This document shows, piece after piece, positions 17,432-25,747 of a DNA stretch of 64,000 nucleotides. Under the pieces are notes generated by a model, which was not told the origin of the DNA, did not search any database, and saw only the letters and a program-made list of their open reading frames with translations. The stretch spans positions 5,012 through 69,011 of the forward strand of contig DATBDM010000131.1 in assembly GCA_036269915.1 (NCBI GenBank), read 5' to 3'. Each line of letters starts with the position of its first letter. Position 1 is the stretch's first letter. The DNA is from DATBDM01 sp036269915. Lineage in GTDB: Bacteria > Actinomycetota > Thermoleophilia > Solirubrobacterales > Solirubrobacteraceae. The position numbers and the translations under genes are program-made.

Positions 17432-18169
17432 ATGGAGCGACGGACGTTCACCTCCGTCATCGACGGCCGCTTCCAGCTCGGCGAACGCCTCCACGGCGCC
17501 GAGGGGCTCGGCGTCTGGGAGGGCACCGAGCCCGCGGCGGGCGACCGGCCCGTGCTGGTCTCGATCGGCCCGTACGCGGGCGACGTCTTCGACGAGCTCC
17601 AGCTCGACGTCCCGGGCGTCCCGACGCTGCTCGCCGTGGGCGACGCGCCCGACGGCCGGACCGCCGTGGTCGAAGAGCATCCGCCCGGCGCGATCGCCAC
17701 GCCCGCCCCGCAGGAGGCGGCGGCGCTCGGCGCCGAGGTCGCCGAGCTCGCCGCGTTCGTGCACCACATGGGGCTGGCGCTCGGCGGGATCCGGCCCGAG
17801 TCGGTGTGGCGCGGCGACGAGGTGTCGATCTCACCGCGGCTGACGCGCCTGTGGGAGATCTCGCACGAGAGCCTCGACGCGCCCGGCGGCCCGTCGGTCT
17901 ACATCTCGCTCGGCCGGCTGCGCGGCAGCGGCCCCACGCCGGCCGACGACGTCTTCGCGCTCGGCGCGACGATCGCCTCGTGGGCGACCGGGCAGCACGC
18001 CTTCGAGGGCGCGACGCGCGGCGAGCAGATCCGCGCGATCCACGATCGGCGCCGGCGCCCGTGGACCGGCGATCCGGCGCTCGAGCCGATCGTGGCGGCG
18101 GCGCTGCGGCCGCGGGCGGACCGACCGAGCATGGAGCAGCTCGAGGCCCTGCTCAACGAGCTGGCCTGA
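17432..18169 (+). CDS. Protein-kinase-like pseudokinase
   Basis: A 245-residue protein with a degenerate Ser/Thr-kinase fold. The layout follows a kinase: GRFQLGERLHGAEGLGVWEG for the glycine loop, LALGGIRPESVW where HRDxKPEN is expected, PADDVFALGATIASW for the helix-F Asp motif, and RPSMEQLEALLNEL at the C-terminus. The VAIK lysine is replaced (VLVSIG), the HRD aspartate is absent and no DFG is seen. Catalysis is therefore unlikely and a scaffold or ligand-binding role is more plausible. No transmembrane or PASTA part follows. It is divergent from the GGDEF-EAL gene, 86 bp apart. Function is unknown. Confidence 0.72.
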   Translation: MERRTFTSVIDGRFQLGERLHGAEGLGVWEGTEPAAGDRPVLVSIGPYAGDVFDELQLDVPGVPTLLAVGDAPDGRTAVVEEHPPGAIATPAPQEAAALGAEVAELAAFVHHMGLALGGIRPESVWRGDEVSISPRLTRLWEISHESLDAPGGPSVYISLGRLRGSGPTPADDVFALGATIASWATGQHAFEGATRGEQIRAIHDRRRRPWTGDPALEPIVAAALRPRADRPSMEQLEALLNELA

Positions 18170-18421
18170 CGCTGATCCTGGGTTCCGAGAACGAGCGCTT
18201 GGCCGTCGCGCCCGGAGGAGGGGTGGCGCGACGACCGAGCGTCGGAGGGAGATCGACCGCGGACGCCGGGGTTGGGGGGAAAGAGCAGTCCTGGGGCCGG
18301 TCTCTGAGAGGCGATCGGGGGAGGGATGTGATCGCGATATGTGAGAAGGATCTTCCATGACCCTCGGGGTGGTGCCTCTACGGCTCACCTGTGAGTCGAC
18401 GTACGGTCTCCCGCACCCCCC

Positions 18422-18730
18422 TCAGGCGAGCACGGGGCGGTGGCGCCCGAAGCGGCGACGGCCACGGCGGCCGCGCTCCTCGAGACGCACGAGCTGGCGG
18501 CCGCGCTCGGCGAGCAGGAACACCAGCTCGCCCGTCGGGCGGAACGGGTCCGCGACGGCGTGGAAGTCGACCAGGGAAAGGGCGGCCCACACGCTTCCGC
18601 GGACCTCGGCGACGAGCACGTCGCCGGTGGGCACGCGAGCGGAGTCGAGCTCGGCGAGCCGCTCGATCGCGGGCTCGTCGTCGGGGCGGGCGATCCGGAT
18701 GACGAGTTCTGGAGTGGACATGTGAGTCAT
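18422..18730 (-). CDS. Short GNAT-like protein (half domain)
   Basis: A 102-residue protein whose first about 65 residues match the N-terminal half of a GNAT acetyltransferase (IRIARPDDEPAIERLAELDS, then VLVAEVRGSVWAALSLVDF). The acetyl-CoA loop (R/Q-x-x-G-x-G/A) is absent. It then has DPFRPTGELVFLLAERGRQL and a very basic tail, RRGRRRFGRH. An in-frame ATG at 18721 would drop three residues. Such short proteins recur in actinobacteria, so this may be a genuine family and not a decayed gene. The flanking 252-bp and 94-bp gaps hold no other gene I can support. Function unknown. Confidence 0.65.
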   Translation of the reverse strand: MTHMSTPELVIRIARPDDEPAIERLAELDSARVPTGDVLVAEVRGSVWAALSLVDFHAVADPFRPTGELVFLLAERGRQLVRLEERGRRGRRRFGRHRPVLA

Positions 18731-18824
18731 GATCGCGCTGAGACGGCCCCCTTACATCGGGCGGATGGAGCGCGTTCGGGGCCTTAGGGCCTTAGTCCGC
18801 GCCGGGGTTGCGCTTACTGGTTAG

Positions 18825-19475
18825 ATGGCGGCGATGAGCGCTCAGCTGACCCCCGCGTATCGAGCCGTCATCGGCGCGACGTCGCCGATCATGCGGCACT
18901 GGTCGCGCATGGAGGTCACGGGGCTCGAGGCCCTGCCCGCGACCGGCCCAGTCCTGCTCGCGGCCAACCACGACTCCTACTGGGACCCGATCGCGATCGG
19001 CGTCGCCGCGGCCCCGACGCGTCAGATCCACGCGCTGGCGAAGTCGTCGCTGTGGAAGCCCGTGCTCGGCTGGGTGCTCGACGGCATGGGCCAGATCCCC
19101 GTGCAGCGCGGCACGGGGGACGCCGCGGCGATGGACCGCGCGATCGAGGAGCTGCGCGCGGGGAAGTGCATCGGCATCTTTCCGGAGGCGACGCGCTCGA
19201 AGGGGCTGGAGCTGCGCGCCCGCAGCGGATTCGGCCGGCTCGCCCAGGCCGTGCCGGAGGCGACGATCGTCTGCGCGACGGTGACCGGCACCGTCGACGT
19301 CCCCCGCTTCCCGAAGCGCCCCGAGGTCCGCGTCGACTTCTTCCGCCCGGTCGACGCGCACGTCGACCCCGACGAGCCGCCGGCCGCGCTGCCGACGCGC
19401 CTGCTCGTCGAGATCCGCGCGCGCGCGCCGCGGGTGGTCCCGGGCCGGCGCCCGAAATCGGTCGCGCCGGCGTAG
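18825..19475 (+). CDS. 1-acylglycerol-3-phosphate acyltransferase (PlsC-like)
   Basis: A 216-residue lysophospholipid acyltransferase-family protein that would acylate lysophosphatidate in phospholipid synthesis at the membrane. It has the catalytic NHxxxxD block as NHDSYWD, a substrate-binding FPEATRSKG block, and the spacing between them that is normal for PlsC. ATG 18825 is chosen; another in-frame ATG lies at 18834. The C-terminus is Arg/Pro-rich. The hairpin block starts six bases past its stop codon. Other PlsC-like proteins act in glycolipid synthesis, so the acceptor is not certain. Confidence 0.88.
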   Translation: MAAMSAQLTPAYRAVIGATSPIMRHWSRMEVTGLEALPATGPVLLAANHDSYWDPIAIGVAAAPTRQIHALAKSSLWKPVLGWVLDGMGQIPVQRGTGDAAAMDRAIEELRAGKCIGIFPEATRSKGLELRARSGFGRLAQAVPEATIVCATVTGTVDVPRFPKRPEVRVDFFRPVDAHVDPDEPPAALPTRLLVEIRARAPRVVPGRRPKSVAPA

Positions 19476-19552
19476 CCGATCGGCGAACGTCGGCGGCCGC
19501 TTCGAAGGAGGGGCGCGTGCGGCGGCCTCGGCGGGACGTGCATCTCGTCCCG

Positions 19553-19590
19553 TGGCGCGTTTTTGCCTCTGCTGGAGGCAAAACGCGCCA
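19553..19590. repeat. Hairpin, 16-bp arms with one bulge
   Basis: The left arm 19553-19569 and right arm 19575-19590 pair over 16 bp with a single bulged T and a 5-base loop. The stem contains an A/T-rich core unusual for this genome. It is enclosed by a further 12-bp stem (19536-19547 with 19608-19619). Confidence 0.82.
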
Positions 19591-19611
19591 AGCGCTGCTG
19601 GACACAGCGAG

Positions 19612-19647
19612 ATGCACGTTGACGACGCTCAGCGTCCGCAACGTGCA
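19612..19647. repeat. Two-tier hairpin with ATGCACGTTG arms
   Basis: ATGCACGTTG (19612-19621) pairs with CAACGTGCAT (19638-19647). The interior holds a second perfect stem, GACGCT and AGCGTC, around a single base. Confidence 0.78.
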
Positions 19648-19738
19648 TGGCGACCGCCCGGCCGAGCCCGGATGCACGTTGTGACCCTGTCGCCTTCCCA
19701 CCCACCCGGGTTGACGTTCGCCGGCGCCGCCGGCGACC

Positions 19739-20593
19739 TCAGGGCATCGCCAGCAACCGGGCGCGCTGTGCCTCGATGTCCAGCCCCGGCGGGGCCGCCG
19801 GCCAGCGCAGCGCCATCGCCTCCAGCTGCTCGACGAGGATGTTCGTGACCGCCCAGTTGCGGTACCACTTGCGGTCCGCGGGGACGACGTACCACGGCGC
19901 CACCTCGCTCGTGCAGCGCTCGAGCGCGTCGGCGTAGGCGGTCATGTACTCCTCCCACAGCTCGCGGTCGTCGAGGTCGCTCGGGTTGTACTTCCAGTGC
20001 TTGCGCGGGTCGTCCAGCCGCGCGAGCAGCCGCTCGCGCTGCTCGGCCGGCGAGATGTGCAGGAAGCACTTCACGACGCGGGTGCCGGCGGCCGAGAGCT
20101 CGGCCTCGAAGCGCTCGATCGCGCCGTAGCGGCGCGTCCAGGTGCGCCGGTCGGCGAGGCCGCGCACGCGCACGGCGACGACGTCCTCGTAGTGCGAGCG
20201 GTCGAAGACCGCGATCTGCCCCGGCGCGGGAAGCTGCCGGCGCACGCGCCAGAGGAAGTCGTGGCGGCGCTCCTCCGCGGTCGGTGGTCCGAACCCGTGC
20301 ACGTCCACCCCCGACGGATCGACCTGCCCGACGACATGGCGGATCGTGCCTCCCTTGCCGGAGGTGTCCATCCCCTGCAGCACGAGCAGCAGGCTGCGCG
20401 TGCCTCCCGTCCGCCCCTCGGCGTAGAGCTGCTCCTGCAGCGTCGCCAGCCGCTCGCCGAGCCCGAGCGCCTCCTCGCGAGCGTCCTTCTTGCCGCCGTC
20501 GAAGCCCGGCGTGGAGCGCGTGTCGATCGTGTGCAGGTCGACCGGACCCGCCGGCAGGCGCAGCAGATCGGAGACGCGCTCGGCGGTGGTCAT
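19739..20593 (-). CDS. PPK2-family polyphosphate kinase
   Basis: A 284-residue PPK2 enzyme that moves phosphate between polyphosphate and nucleotides in the cytoplasm. It has the Walker A-like LQGMDTSGKGGTIRHV, the Walker B-like FDRSHYEDVVAVRV, the lid Arg stretch and the C-terminal WYVVPADRKWYRNW motif. One-domain length (about 280-300) fits class I or III, and its direction (nucleotide synthesis versus polyphosphate synthesis) is not readable. Its ATG overlaps the NagA stop by 4 bp (20590-20593), so it is co-translated with NagA, an unusual pairing. Confidence 0.92.
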   Translation of the reverse strand: MTTAERVSDLLRLPAGPVDLHTIDTRSTPGFDGGKKDAREEALGLGERLATLQEQLYAEGRTGGTRSLLLVLQGMDTSGKGGTIRHVVGQVDPSGVDVHGFGPPTAEERRHDFLWRVRRQLPAPGQIAVFDRSHYEDVVAVRVRGLADRRTWTRRYGAIERFEAELSAAGTRVVKCFLHISPAEQRERLLARLDDPRKHWKYNPSDLDDRELWEEYMTAYADALERCTSEVAPWYVVPADRKWYRNWAVTNILVEQLEAMALRWPAAPPGLDIEAQRARLLAMP

Positions 20594-21741
20594 CGGTCGA
20601 GGCTACCCACGATCCAGGCGCCGGCGACCATCGTCGCCGTCACCGCCAGGTCGTCGTCGAGCACGACGAGATCGGCGTCGAAGCCCCGCGCCAGCGCGCC
20701 CTTGGACGCCTCGAGCCGGAGCACGCGGGCGGGCGTCGCCGACGCCATCCGCAGCGCGTCGCCGAGCGAGAGCCCGGCGAGCCGCACCGCGTTGCGCACC
20801 GCCGCGCCCATCGTCAGCGTGCTCCCGGCGAGCGTACCCGTGCCGGCCAGCTCGGCGCGGCCGCCGCGCACCGTCACCGGCAGCGCGCCGATCCGGTATT
20901 CGCCGTCGCCGAGCCCCGTCGCCGACATCGCATCCGTCACGAGGACGATCCGGTCGACCCCCTTGACCCGCCGGGCGAGCCGGATCGCGGCCGGGGCGAC
21001 GTGCTCGCCATCGCAGATCAGCTCGCAGGTGACGTCGTCGCGATCGAGCGCCGCCCCGATCACGCCCGGCTCGCGGTGGTGGAACGGCCGCATCCCGTTG
21101 AAGAGGTGCGTGGCGTGCCGGGCGCCCGCGTCGAAGGCGGCCATCGCCTGCGCGTAGGTCGCATCCGTGTGCCCGACGGAGGCGACGACGCCGGCGTCGA
21201 CCAGCCGCGCGATCGCCTCCGGCGCGCCCGGCAGCTCCGGAGCGAGCGTCACCAGCCGCACGGGCCCTGCCGCGAGCAGCGCGTCGAGCTCGGCGAGGTC
21301 GGGCGCGCGCAGGTGCTCGGGATCCTGCGCGCCGCGATGGCGCTCGCACAGGTACGGGCCCTCGAGGTGGATGCCGAGCAGCGCCGCGCCGCCGTCGACC
21401 GGCTCCGCGGCGGCCAGCGCATCGACCGCCGCCCGCAGCCGCTCGCGCGACGCGGTCACGGTCGTCGCCAGCAGCGCCGTCGTGCCGCCGCGCGCATGCG
21501 CGCGCAGGATCGCGGCGCGCTCGCCGGCATCCGCGTCGAGGAACTCGGCGCCGGCCGCGCCGTGCACGTGCACGTCGACGAACCCCGGCGCGAGCACCGC
21601 GCCGCCGAGGTCGCGCGCCGGGCCGCCGGCGGCCCCCTCCCCGAGCGCGACGATGCGGCCGTCCTCGACGCGCAGCCACCCCGTGCGGAGCTCGCCGGTC
21701 GGCAGGGCGAGGCGCGCGTTGGCGAGCAGCTCCGAGGTCAC
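20590..21741 (-). CDS. nagA: N-acetylglucosamine-6-phosphate deacetylase
   Basis: A 383-residue amidohydrolase that removes acetate from GlcNAc-6-phosphate. Metal and substrate motifs are in order: APGFVDVHVHG, the metal-binding Glu in GIHLEGPYL, VGHTDATY, the HLFNGMRPFHHREPG loop and VTDAMSATG with the catalytic Asp. Length is standard. It is divergent from the sugar porter across a 74-bp gap that must hold both promoters, and it overlaps PPK2 downstream. With the porter and SIS protein it makes an amino-sugar utilisation locus. No DasR-type site is obvious in the gap. Confidence 0.94.
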   Translation of the reverse strand: MTSELLANARLALPTGELRTGWLRVEDGRIVALGEGAAGGPARDLGGAVLAPGFVDVHVHGAAGAEFLDADAGERAAILRAHARGGTTALLATTVTASRERLRAAVDALAAAEPVDGGAALLGIHLEGPYLCERHRGAQDPEHLRAPDLAELDALLAAGPVRLVTLAPELPGAPEAIARLVDAGVVASVGHTDATYAQAMAAFDAGARHATHLFNGMRPFHHREPGVIGAALDRDDVTCELICDGEHVAPAAIRLARRVKGVDRIVLVTDAMSATGLGDGEYRIGALPVTVRGGRAELAGTGTLAGSTLTMGAAVRNAVRLAGLSLGDALRMASATPARVLRLEASKGALARGFDADLVVLDDDLAVTATMVAGAWIVGSLDR

Positions 21742-21815
21742 CCCGCCTCCCTACCCGCGATTGCCGCGCCGAGTTGTCGGGCAGGCCGGACGCAGGTCCA
21801 ACGGGAGGGATCGAG

Positions 21816-23195
21816 ATGCTCGAGGCACCAGCTCAGCGTCGCACGCTGAGCTTCACCATTGCGCTGACGGCGGCCACGATCGGTGTGATCTACGGCTACG
21901 ACACCGGCAGCATCGCCGGCGCGCTGTTGTTCATCCCGGCCCGCTTCAGCCTCTCCACGGGCGCGACCGAGTGGGTCGCGACGTTCACCGGCATCGGCCT
22001 GATCGTCGGCGCGCTCGCCGCCAACCGGATCGCCGACCACTTCGGCCGGCGCGTCGCGATGATCGCGCTCACCGTCGGCTTCCTCGTCTTCGCGGTGCTG
22101 CAGGGCATCGCGCCGAGCATCGTCGTCCTCGACAGCGCACGCTTCCTGCTCGGCGTCGCCATCGGCATCTCGACCGTCGTCGCCCCCGTCTACATCGCGG
22201 AATCGGCGCCGGCGCGGATCCGCGGCGCGCTGATCGTCGGCTACCAGGTCGCGACCGTCGTGGGGATCATGGTCGCGTACTTCGTCGCCTGGGCGCTGGC
22301 CGGCGGCGAGCACTGGCGCTGGATGCTCGCGATCTCCGCGATCCCCGCCGCGCTCGTGCTGCTCGTGCTGCTGCGGCTGCCCGACACGCCGCGCTGGTAC
22401 ATGATGAAGGGCCGCGTCGACGAGGCGCGCGCCACGTTCGCGCGCACCGATCCGGAGGCCGACGTCGAGCGCGAGCTCGAGGACATCCAGGCCGACCTGC
22501 GCGCCGAGCGCGGCGGCGAGATCCGCACGATGCTGCGCAAGCCCTACCTGCGGGCGACGATCTTCGTCGTCGTGCTGGGCTTCCTGGTGCAGATCACCGG
22601 CATCAACGCGATCACCTACTACAGCCCGTCGATCTTCAAGGAGCTGGGCTGGTCGGACACGACCTCGCTGCTCGTGCAGGGCTTCATCGAGCTGTTCTCC
22701 GTCTTCGCGGTCGTCGGCGCCGTGCTCGTGGTCGACCGGCTCGGGCGGCGCAAGACGCTGCTCACCGGCGTCGGCGTGATGATCGCGGCGAACATCCTGA
22801 TGGTGCTGCTGTTCAGCTTCGGGTCGCTCGACGGCGGCTTCGAGTCGGTGCTCGGCTTCGTCGGGATCCTGTTCTTCACCGCCGGCTTCAACTTCGGCTT
22901 CGGCGCGCTCGTGTGGGTCTACGCCTCCGAGAGCTTCCCGGCCCCGTTGCGGACGGCCGGCGCGTCCGCGATGCTGACCGCCGACCTGCTCGCCAACCTG
23001 CTCATCTCGCGCTTCTTCCTGACCGTGTTCGAGGACCTCGGCGGCGCCGGCACGTTCGGCCTGTTCCTCGCCCTCGCGGTGATCTCGTTCGTCTTCATCT
23101 CGGCCTTCGCGCCCGAGACCAAGGGCCGGCCACTCGAGGACATCCGGCGCTTCTGGGAGAACGGCGGGAGCTGGCCGGAGGAGCCCGTCCGGTGA
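21816..23195 (+). CDS. MFS sugar porter
   Basis: A 459-residue, twelve-helix transporter of the major facilitator sugar-porter family. Signatures are IYGYDTGSIAGALLF in helix 1, the loop ADHFGRR, PVYIAESAPARIRG, the DRLGRRK loop, the QITGINAITYYSPSIF helix and the final PETKGRPLEDI. GGGAGGGA at 21803-21810 places the start at ATG 21816, not at a frame start 42 bp upstream. The following SIS gene overlaps by 4 bp. Context with NagA suggests GlcNAc or a related hexose as cargo, though family members mostly carry glucose, xylose or inositol. Confidence 0.92.
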   Translation: MLEAPAQRRTLSFTIALTAATIGVIYGYDTGSIAGALLFIPARFSLSTGATEWVATFTGIGLIVGALAANRIADHFGRRVAMIALTVGFLVFAVLQGIAPSIVVLDSARFLLGVAIGISTVVAPVYIAESAPARIRGALIVGYQVATVVGIMVAYFVAWALAGGEHWRWMLAISAIPAALVLLVLLRLPDTPRWYMMKGRVDEARATFARTDPEADVERELEDIQADLRAERGGEIRTMLRKPYLRATIFVVVLGFLVQITGINAITYYSPSIFKELGWSDTTSLLVQGFIELFSVFAVVGAVLVVDRLGRRKTLLTGVGVMIAANILMVLLFSFGSLDGGFESVLGFVGILFFTAGFNFGFGALVWVYASESFPAPLRTAGASAMLTADLLANLLISRFFLTVFEDLGGAGTFGLFLALAVISFVFISAFAPETKGRPLEDIRRFWENGGSWPEEPVR

Positions 23196-24223
23196 GCGGC
23201 GCGGGCGGGCCGGGATCCGTGATGGCGGCGGAGATGGCCGAGCAGCCCGAGCGTCTCGCCGGCCTGATCGCCCGTGCCGGCGACCTGCAGGAGCGGGTGC
23301 GGGCGGTCGCGCCCCAGGCGCTCGCCGCGGTCGCGGTGATCGCGCGCGGCTCCTCCGATCACGCGGCGTTCTACGGGCGCTACCTGATCGAGCCTGCCGC
23401 CGGGCGCCCGCTGAGCTTCGTCTCGCCCAGCCTGTTCACGCTCTACGACGCCGACATCTCCTACCGCGACGTGCTCGCCGTCGCGGTCAGCCAGTCCGGC
23501 CAGACGCCCGAGATCACCGAGACGCTCGTGCGCGTGCAGGCGACGGGCGCCGCGGGCGTCGCCGTCACCAACGACCCCGAGTCCGACCTCGCGGCGATCG
23601 CCCACGCGGTGCTGCCGACGGAGGCGGGACCCGAGCTGGCCGTCCCGGCCACGAAGACGGTGACCACGCAGATGACGGCGCTCGCGATCCTCGCCGCCGC
23701 GCTCGGCCCCGTCCCGTTCGGCGCCGACGATCTCGAGCGCCTGCCCGAGGCCGTCGGCGCGGTGCTCGACGACCCGGGCCCGGCGGAGGCGGTCGCCGCC
23801 GAGCTGGCCGGAGCGTCGCGGGTCGTCGTCGTCGCGCGCGGCTTCCTCACCGGCGCGGCGCTCGAGAGCGCCCTGAAGATCAAGGAGACGTGCGGGATCC
23901 TCGCCGAGGGCTCCTCCGCCGCCGACCTGCGCCACGGCCCGATCGCCGCCGTGACGCCCGACGTGCCGGTGCTGGCGCTCGACGCGCCGGGCCCCGCGCA
24001 CGCCGACATGGCCGACCTGATCCAGACGCTGCGCGGCCGCGGGATCCGCGTGTTCACCGGCGCTCCCGGCGACGCCGACCTGCCGCTCCCCTCCGCGCTG
24101 CCGGAGGCGCTGCAGCCGGTCGCGGCGGTGGTGCGCGCTCAGCAGCTGGCCCGCGCGCTCGCGCTGCGGCTGGGCTACGACCCCGATCGCCCCGCCCACC
24201 TCTCCAAGGTCACGCGGACCTAG
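23192..24223 (+). CDS. SIS-domain glucosamine-6-phosphate deaminase-like (NagB-II/AgaS type)
   Basis: A 343-residue protein with two SIS domains like the isomerase half of GlmS, but without the glutamine amidotransferase half. Visible motifs are ARGSSDHAAFYGRYLIE, SQSGQTPEITETL, TKTVTTQMTAL, and the catalytic-type LKIKETCGILAEG with RHGPIA. Such proteins deaminate or isomerise amino-sugar phosphates, which fits directly after NagA. The GTG start at 23192 overlaps the porter stop as GTGA, with GGAGG about 10 bp ahead. Direction and exact substrate are inferred from context. Confidence 0.86.
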   Translation: MSGAGGPGSVMAAEMAEQPERLAGLIARAGDLQERVRAVAPQALAAVAVIARGSSDHAAFYGRYLIEPAAGRPLSFVSPSLFTLYDADISYRDVLAVAVSQSGQTPEITETLVRVQATGAAGVAVTNDPESDLAAIAHAVLPTEAGPELAVPATKTVTTQMTALAILAAALGPVPFGADDLERLPEAVGAVLDDPGPAEAVAAELAGASRVVVVARGFLTGAALESALKIKETCGILAEGSSAADLRHGPIAAVTPDVPVLALDAPGPAHADMADLIQTLRGRGIRVFTGAPGDADLPLPSALPEALQPVAAVVRAQQLARALALRLGYDPDRPAHLSKVTRT

Positions 24224-25212
24224 CGGCGCGTCACTCCGCTCGTCGCGCCCGGGGCGAGCACCGGCTCGCGCACCGGCACGTCGCCGAGAGCCTCGTCGAT
24301 CGCCTCGAGCAGATCGGGTGTGAGCTCCACGCCCGCCGCCGCGGCGTTCTGGTGGACCTGCTCCGGCCGCGAGGCGCCGATGATCGCCGAGGCGACCTCC
24401 GGGCGGCGCAGCGCCCAGGCGAGCGCGAGCTGGGGCATGGTCAGCCCCGCGCCCTCGGCGATCGGGACGAGCCGCTGCACGGCCTCGAGCGCGTGGTCGT
24501 CGAGCCGGCGGCCGATGAACGTGCCCATCTCGGCGCTGGCCGCGCGGGAGTCCGCCGGCGGCGCCTCGCCGGGCTTGTACTTGCCCGTCAGCACGCCCTC
24601 GGCCAGCGGAGACCAGACGATCTGCGAGATGCCGTGCTCCTCGCAGTACGGGAAGACCTCCGCCTCCGGAGCGCGCCAGAGCATCGAGTACTGCGGCTGG
24701 GAGGAGACGAACGCGACCGCGTCGGGCACGGTCAGCCCCGCCTCGATCTGCTCGGGCGTCCACTCGCTGAAGCCCAGGTAGCGCGCCTTGCCCGCGCGCA
24801 CGACCTCACTCAGCGCCTCCATGGTCTCCTCGATCGGCGCCTCCGTGTCGAAGCGGTGGCACTGGTAGAGGTCGACGTGGTCGGTCTGCAGGCGCTCCAG
24901 CGACGCGTCGACCTGCTTGTGGATCTGCTCCGGCGAGAGCCCCTTGTCGGTGTCCGACATCGGGAAGTAGATCTTGGTCGCCAGCACGTAGGAGTCGCGC
25001 GGGTAGTCCTTGAGGATCTCGCCCCAGGCGGACTCGGCGGCGCCGCGCCCGTAGGCGTTCGCCGTGTCGAAGAAGTTGATGCCGGCGTCGAACGCGGCGC
25101 GCGTGCAGGCCTCGGTCTGGTCGCGCTCGACGCCGCCGGAGTAGGTCAGCCAGGAGCCGAGCGAGATCTCCGTGACCTCGAGGTCGGAGTTGCCGAGCTT
25201 GCGGGTCCGCAT
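24220..25212 (-). CDS. Aldo/keto reductase
   Basis: A 330-residue NADPH-dependent TIM-barrel oxidoreductase of the voltage-gated-potassium-channel beta-subunit-like AKR group. Catalytic residues are in FDTANAYGRGAAE (Asp, Tyr), VLATKIY (Lys) and YQCHRFD (His). The cofactor-binding C-terminus SAIIGASRPEQVHQN is intact. Physiological substrate is unknown. It overlaps the convergent SIS gene by 4 bp at its 3' end, and its ATG is one base after the stop of the upstream phosphoribosyltransferase, so those two are probably co-transcribed. Confidence 0.92.
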   Translation of the reverse strand: MRTRKLGNSDLEVTEISLGSWLTYSGGVERDQTEACTRAAFDAGINFFDTANAYGRGAAESAWGEILKDYPRDSYVLATKIYFPMSDTDKGLSPEQIHKQVDASLERLQTDHVDLYQCHRFDTEAPIEETMEALSEVVRAGKARYLGFSEWTPEQIEAGLTVPDAVAFVSSQPQYSMLWRAPEAEVFPYCEEHGISQIVWSPLAEGVLTGKYKPGEAPPADSRAASAEMGTFIGRRLDDHALEAVQRLVPIAEGAGLTMPQLALAWALRRPEVASAIIGASRPEQVHQNAAAAGVELTPDLLEAIDEALGDVPVREPVLAPGATSGVTRR

Positions 25213-25213
25213 T

Positions 25214-25705
25214 TCAGGCCTCCAGGGGGTCGTCGGCGCTCCAGGGGAACGTGATCCAGCGCTCGGTGCGCCGCCACACGTAGTCGCACTTCACCAGCGA
25301 GCGGGGCTTCTCGTAGAGCACGGCGGTGCGCACCTCGGCGACCTTGCCCTCGCAGAAGTCGTGCACCACCTGCAGCGTCCCGCCGGTGTCGGCGACGTCG
25401 TCGACGATCAGCAGCTGCTTGTCGGCGAGCGTCACGAGGTCGGGCACCGGCGGCAGCACCATCGGCACGTCGAGGCGCTCCTCGATGCCGGTGTAGAACT
25501 CGACGCTCATCGCGCAGGCGTTCTTGATGCCGAGCGCGTACGCGACCGCGCCGGCCGGGAGCAGGCCGCCGCGCGCGATCCCGAGGATCACCTCGGGGCG
25601 ATAGCCGTCGGCGATGATCTGCGCGCCGAGGCTGCGGGCCGCCTCCCCGAGGTCGGCCCATTCCATGACCTCGCGGATCGCGACGTCCTCGCTGGATTCG
25701 TTCAC
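25214..25705 (-). CDS. Phosphoribosyltransferase family protein
   Basis: A 163-residue type I phosphoribosyltransferase. It has the PRPP-binding motif LLIVDDVADTGGTL, an upstream PEVILGIARGGLLPAG and a C-terminal ITFPWSADDPLEA that is typical of xanthine/hypoxanthine-type enzymes (purine salvage), though the base cannot be fixed by eye. GTG 25703-25705 is the start. The gene lies head-to-head with the SDR gene over 42 bp. Confidence 0.88.
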   Translation of the reverse strand: MNESSEDVAIREVMEWADLGEAARSLGAQIIADGYRPEVILGIARGGLLPAGAVAYALGIKNACAMSVEFYTGIEERLDVPMVLPPVPDLVTLADKQLLIVDDVADTGGTLQVVHDFCEGKVAEVRTAVLYEKPRSLVKCDYVWRRTERWITFPWSADDPLEA

Positions 25706-25747
25706 CAGCCTGAGGCTAGACGTTCATCCGTGGTAGGAAGGTGTCCA

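Larger units (their letters stand above)
19481..19723. repeat. Hairpin-rich noncoding element 2 with inverted ends
   Basis: This block fills most of the 263-bp gap between the PlsC and PPK2 genes. Its ends are CGGCGAACGTC (19481-19491) and the inverted GACGTTCGCCG (19713-19723), the same 11 bp that bound element 1 at 8899-9304. A longer 17-bp stretch at 19708-19724 matches the complement of element 1's left end. Inside are nested stems: 19536-19547 with 19608-19619, around a 16-bp-arm hairpin at 19553-19590 with one bulged T, and a further hairpin at 19612-19647. The motif ATGCACGTTG recurs at 19672-19681. No protein frame is convincing. Confidence 0.68.

Noticed and set aside
18357..18725. 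A 122-residue plus-strand frame opposite the short GNAT protein
   Set aside because: It is Arg/Pro/Ser-rich with no motif; the minus-strand frame reads as a GNAT half-domain.
23193..24223. GlmS (glutamine-dependent) reading for the SIS protein
   Set aside because: The amidotransferase half with N-terminal Cys is absent; only the two SIS domains are present, so it is a NagB-II/AgaS-type protein.
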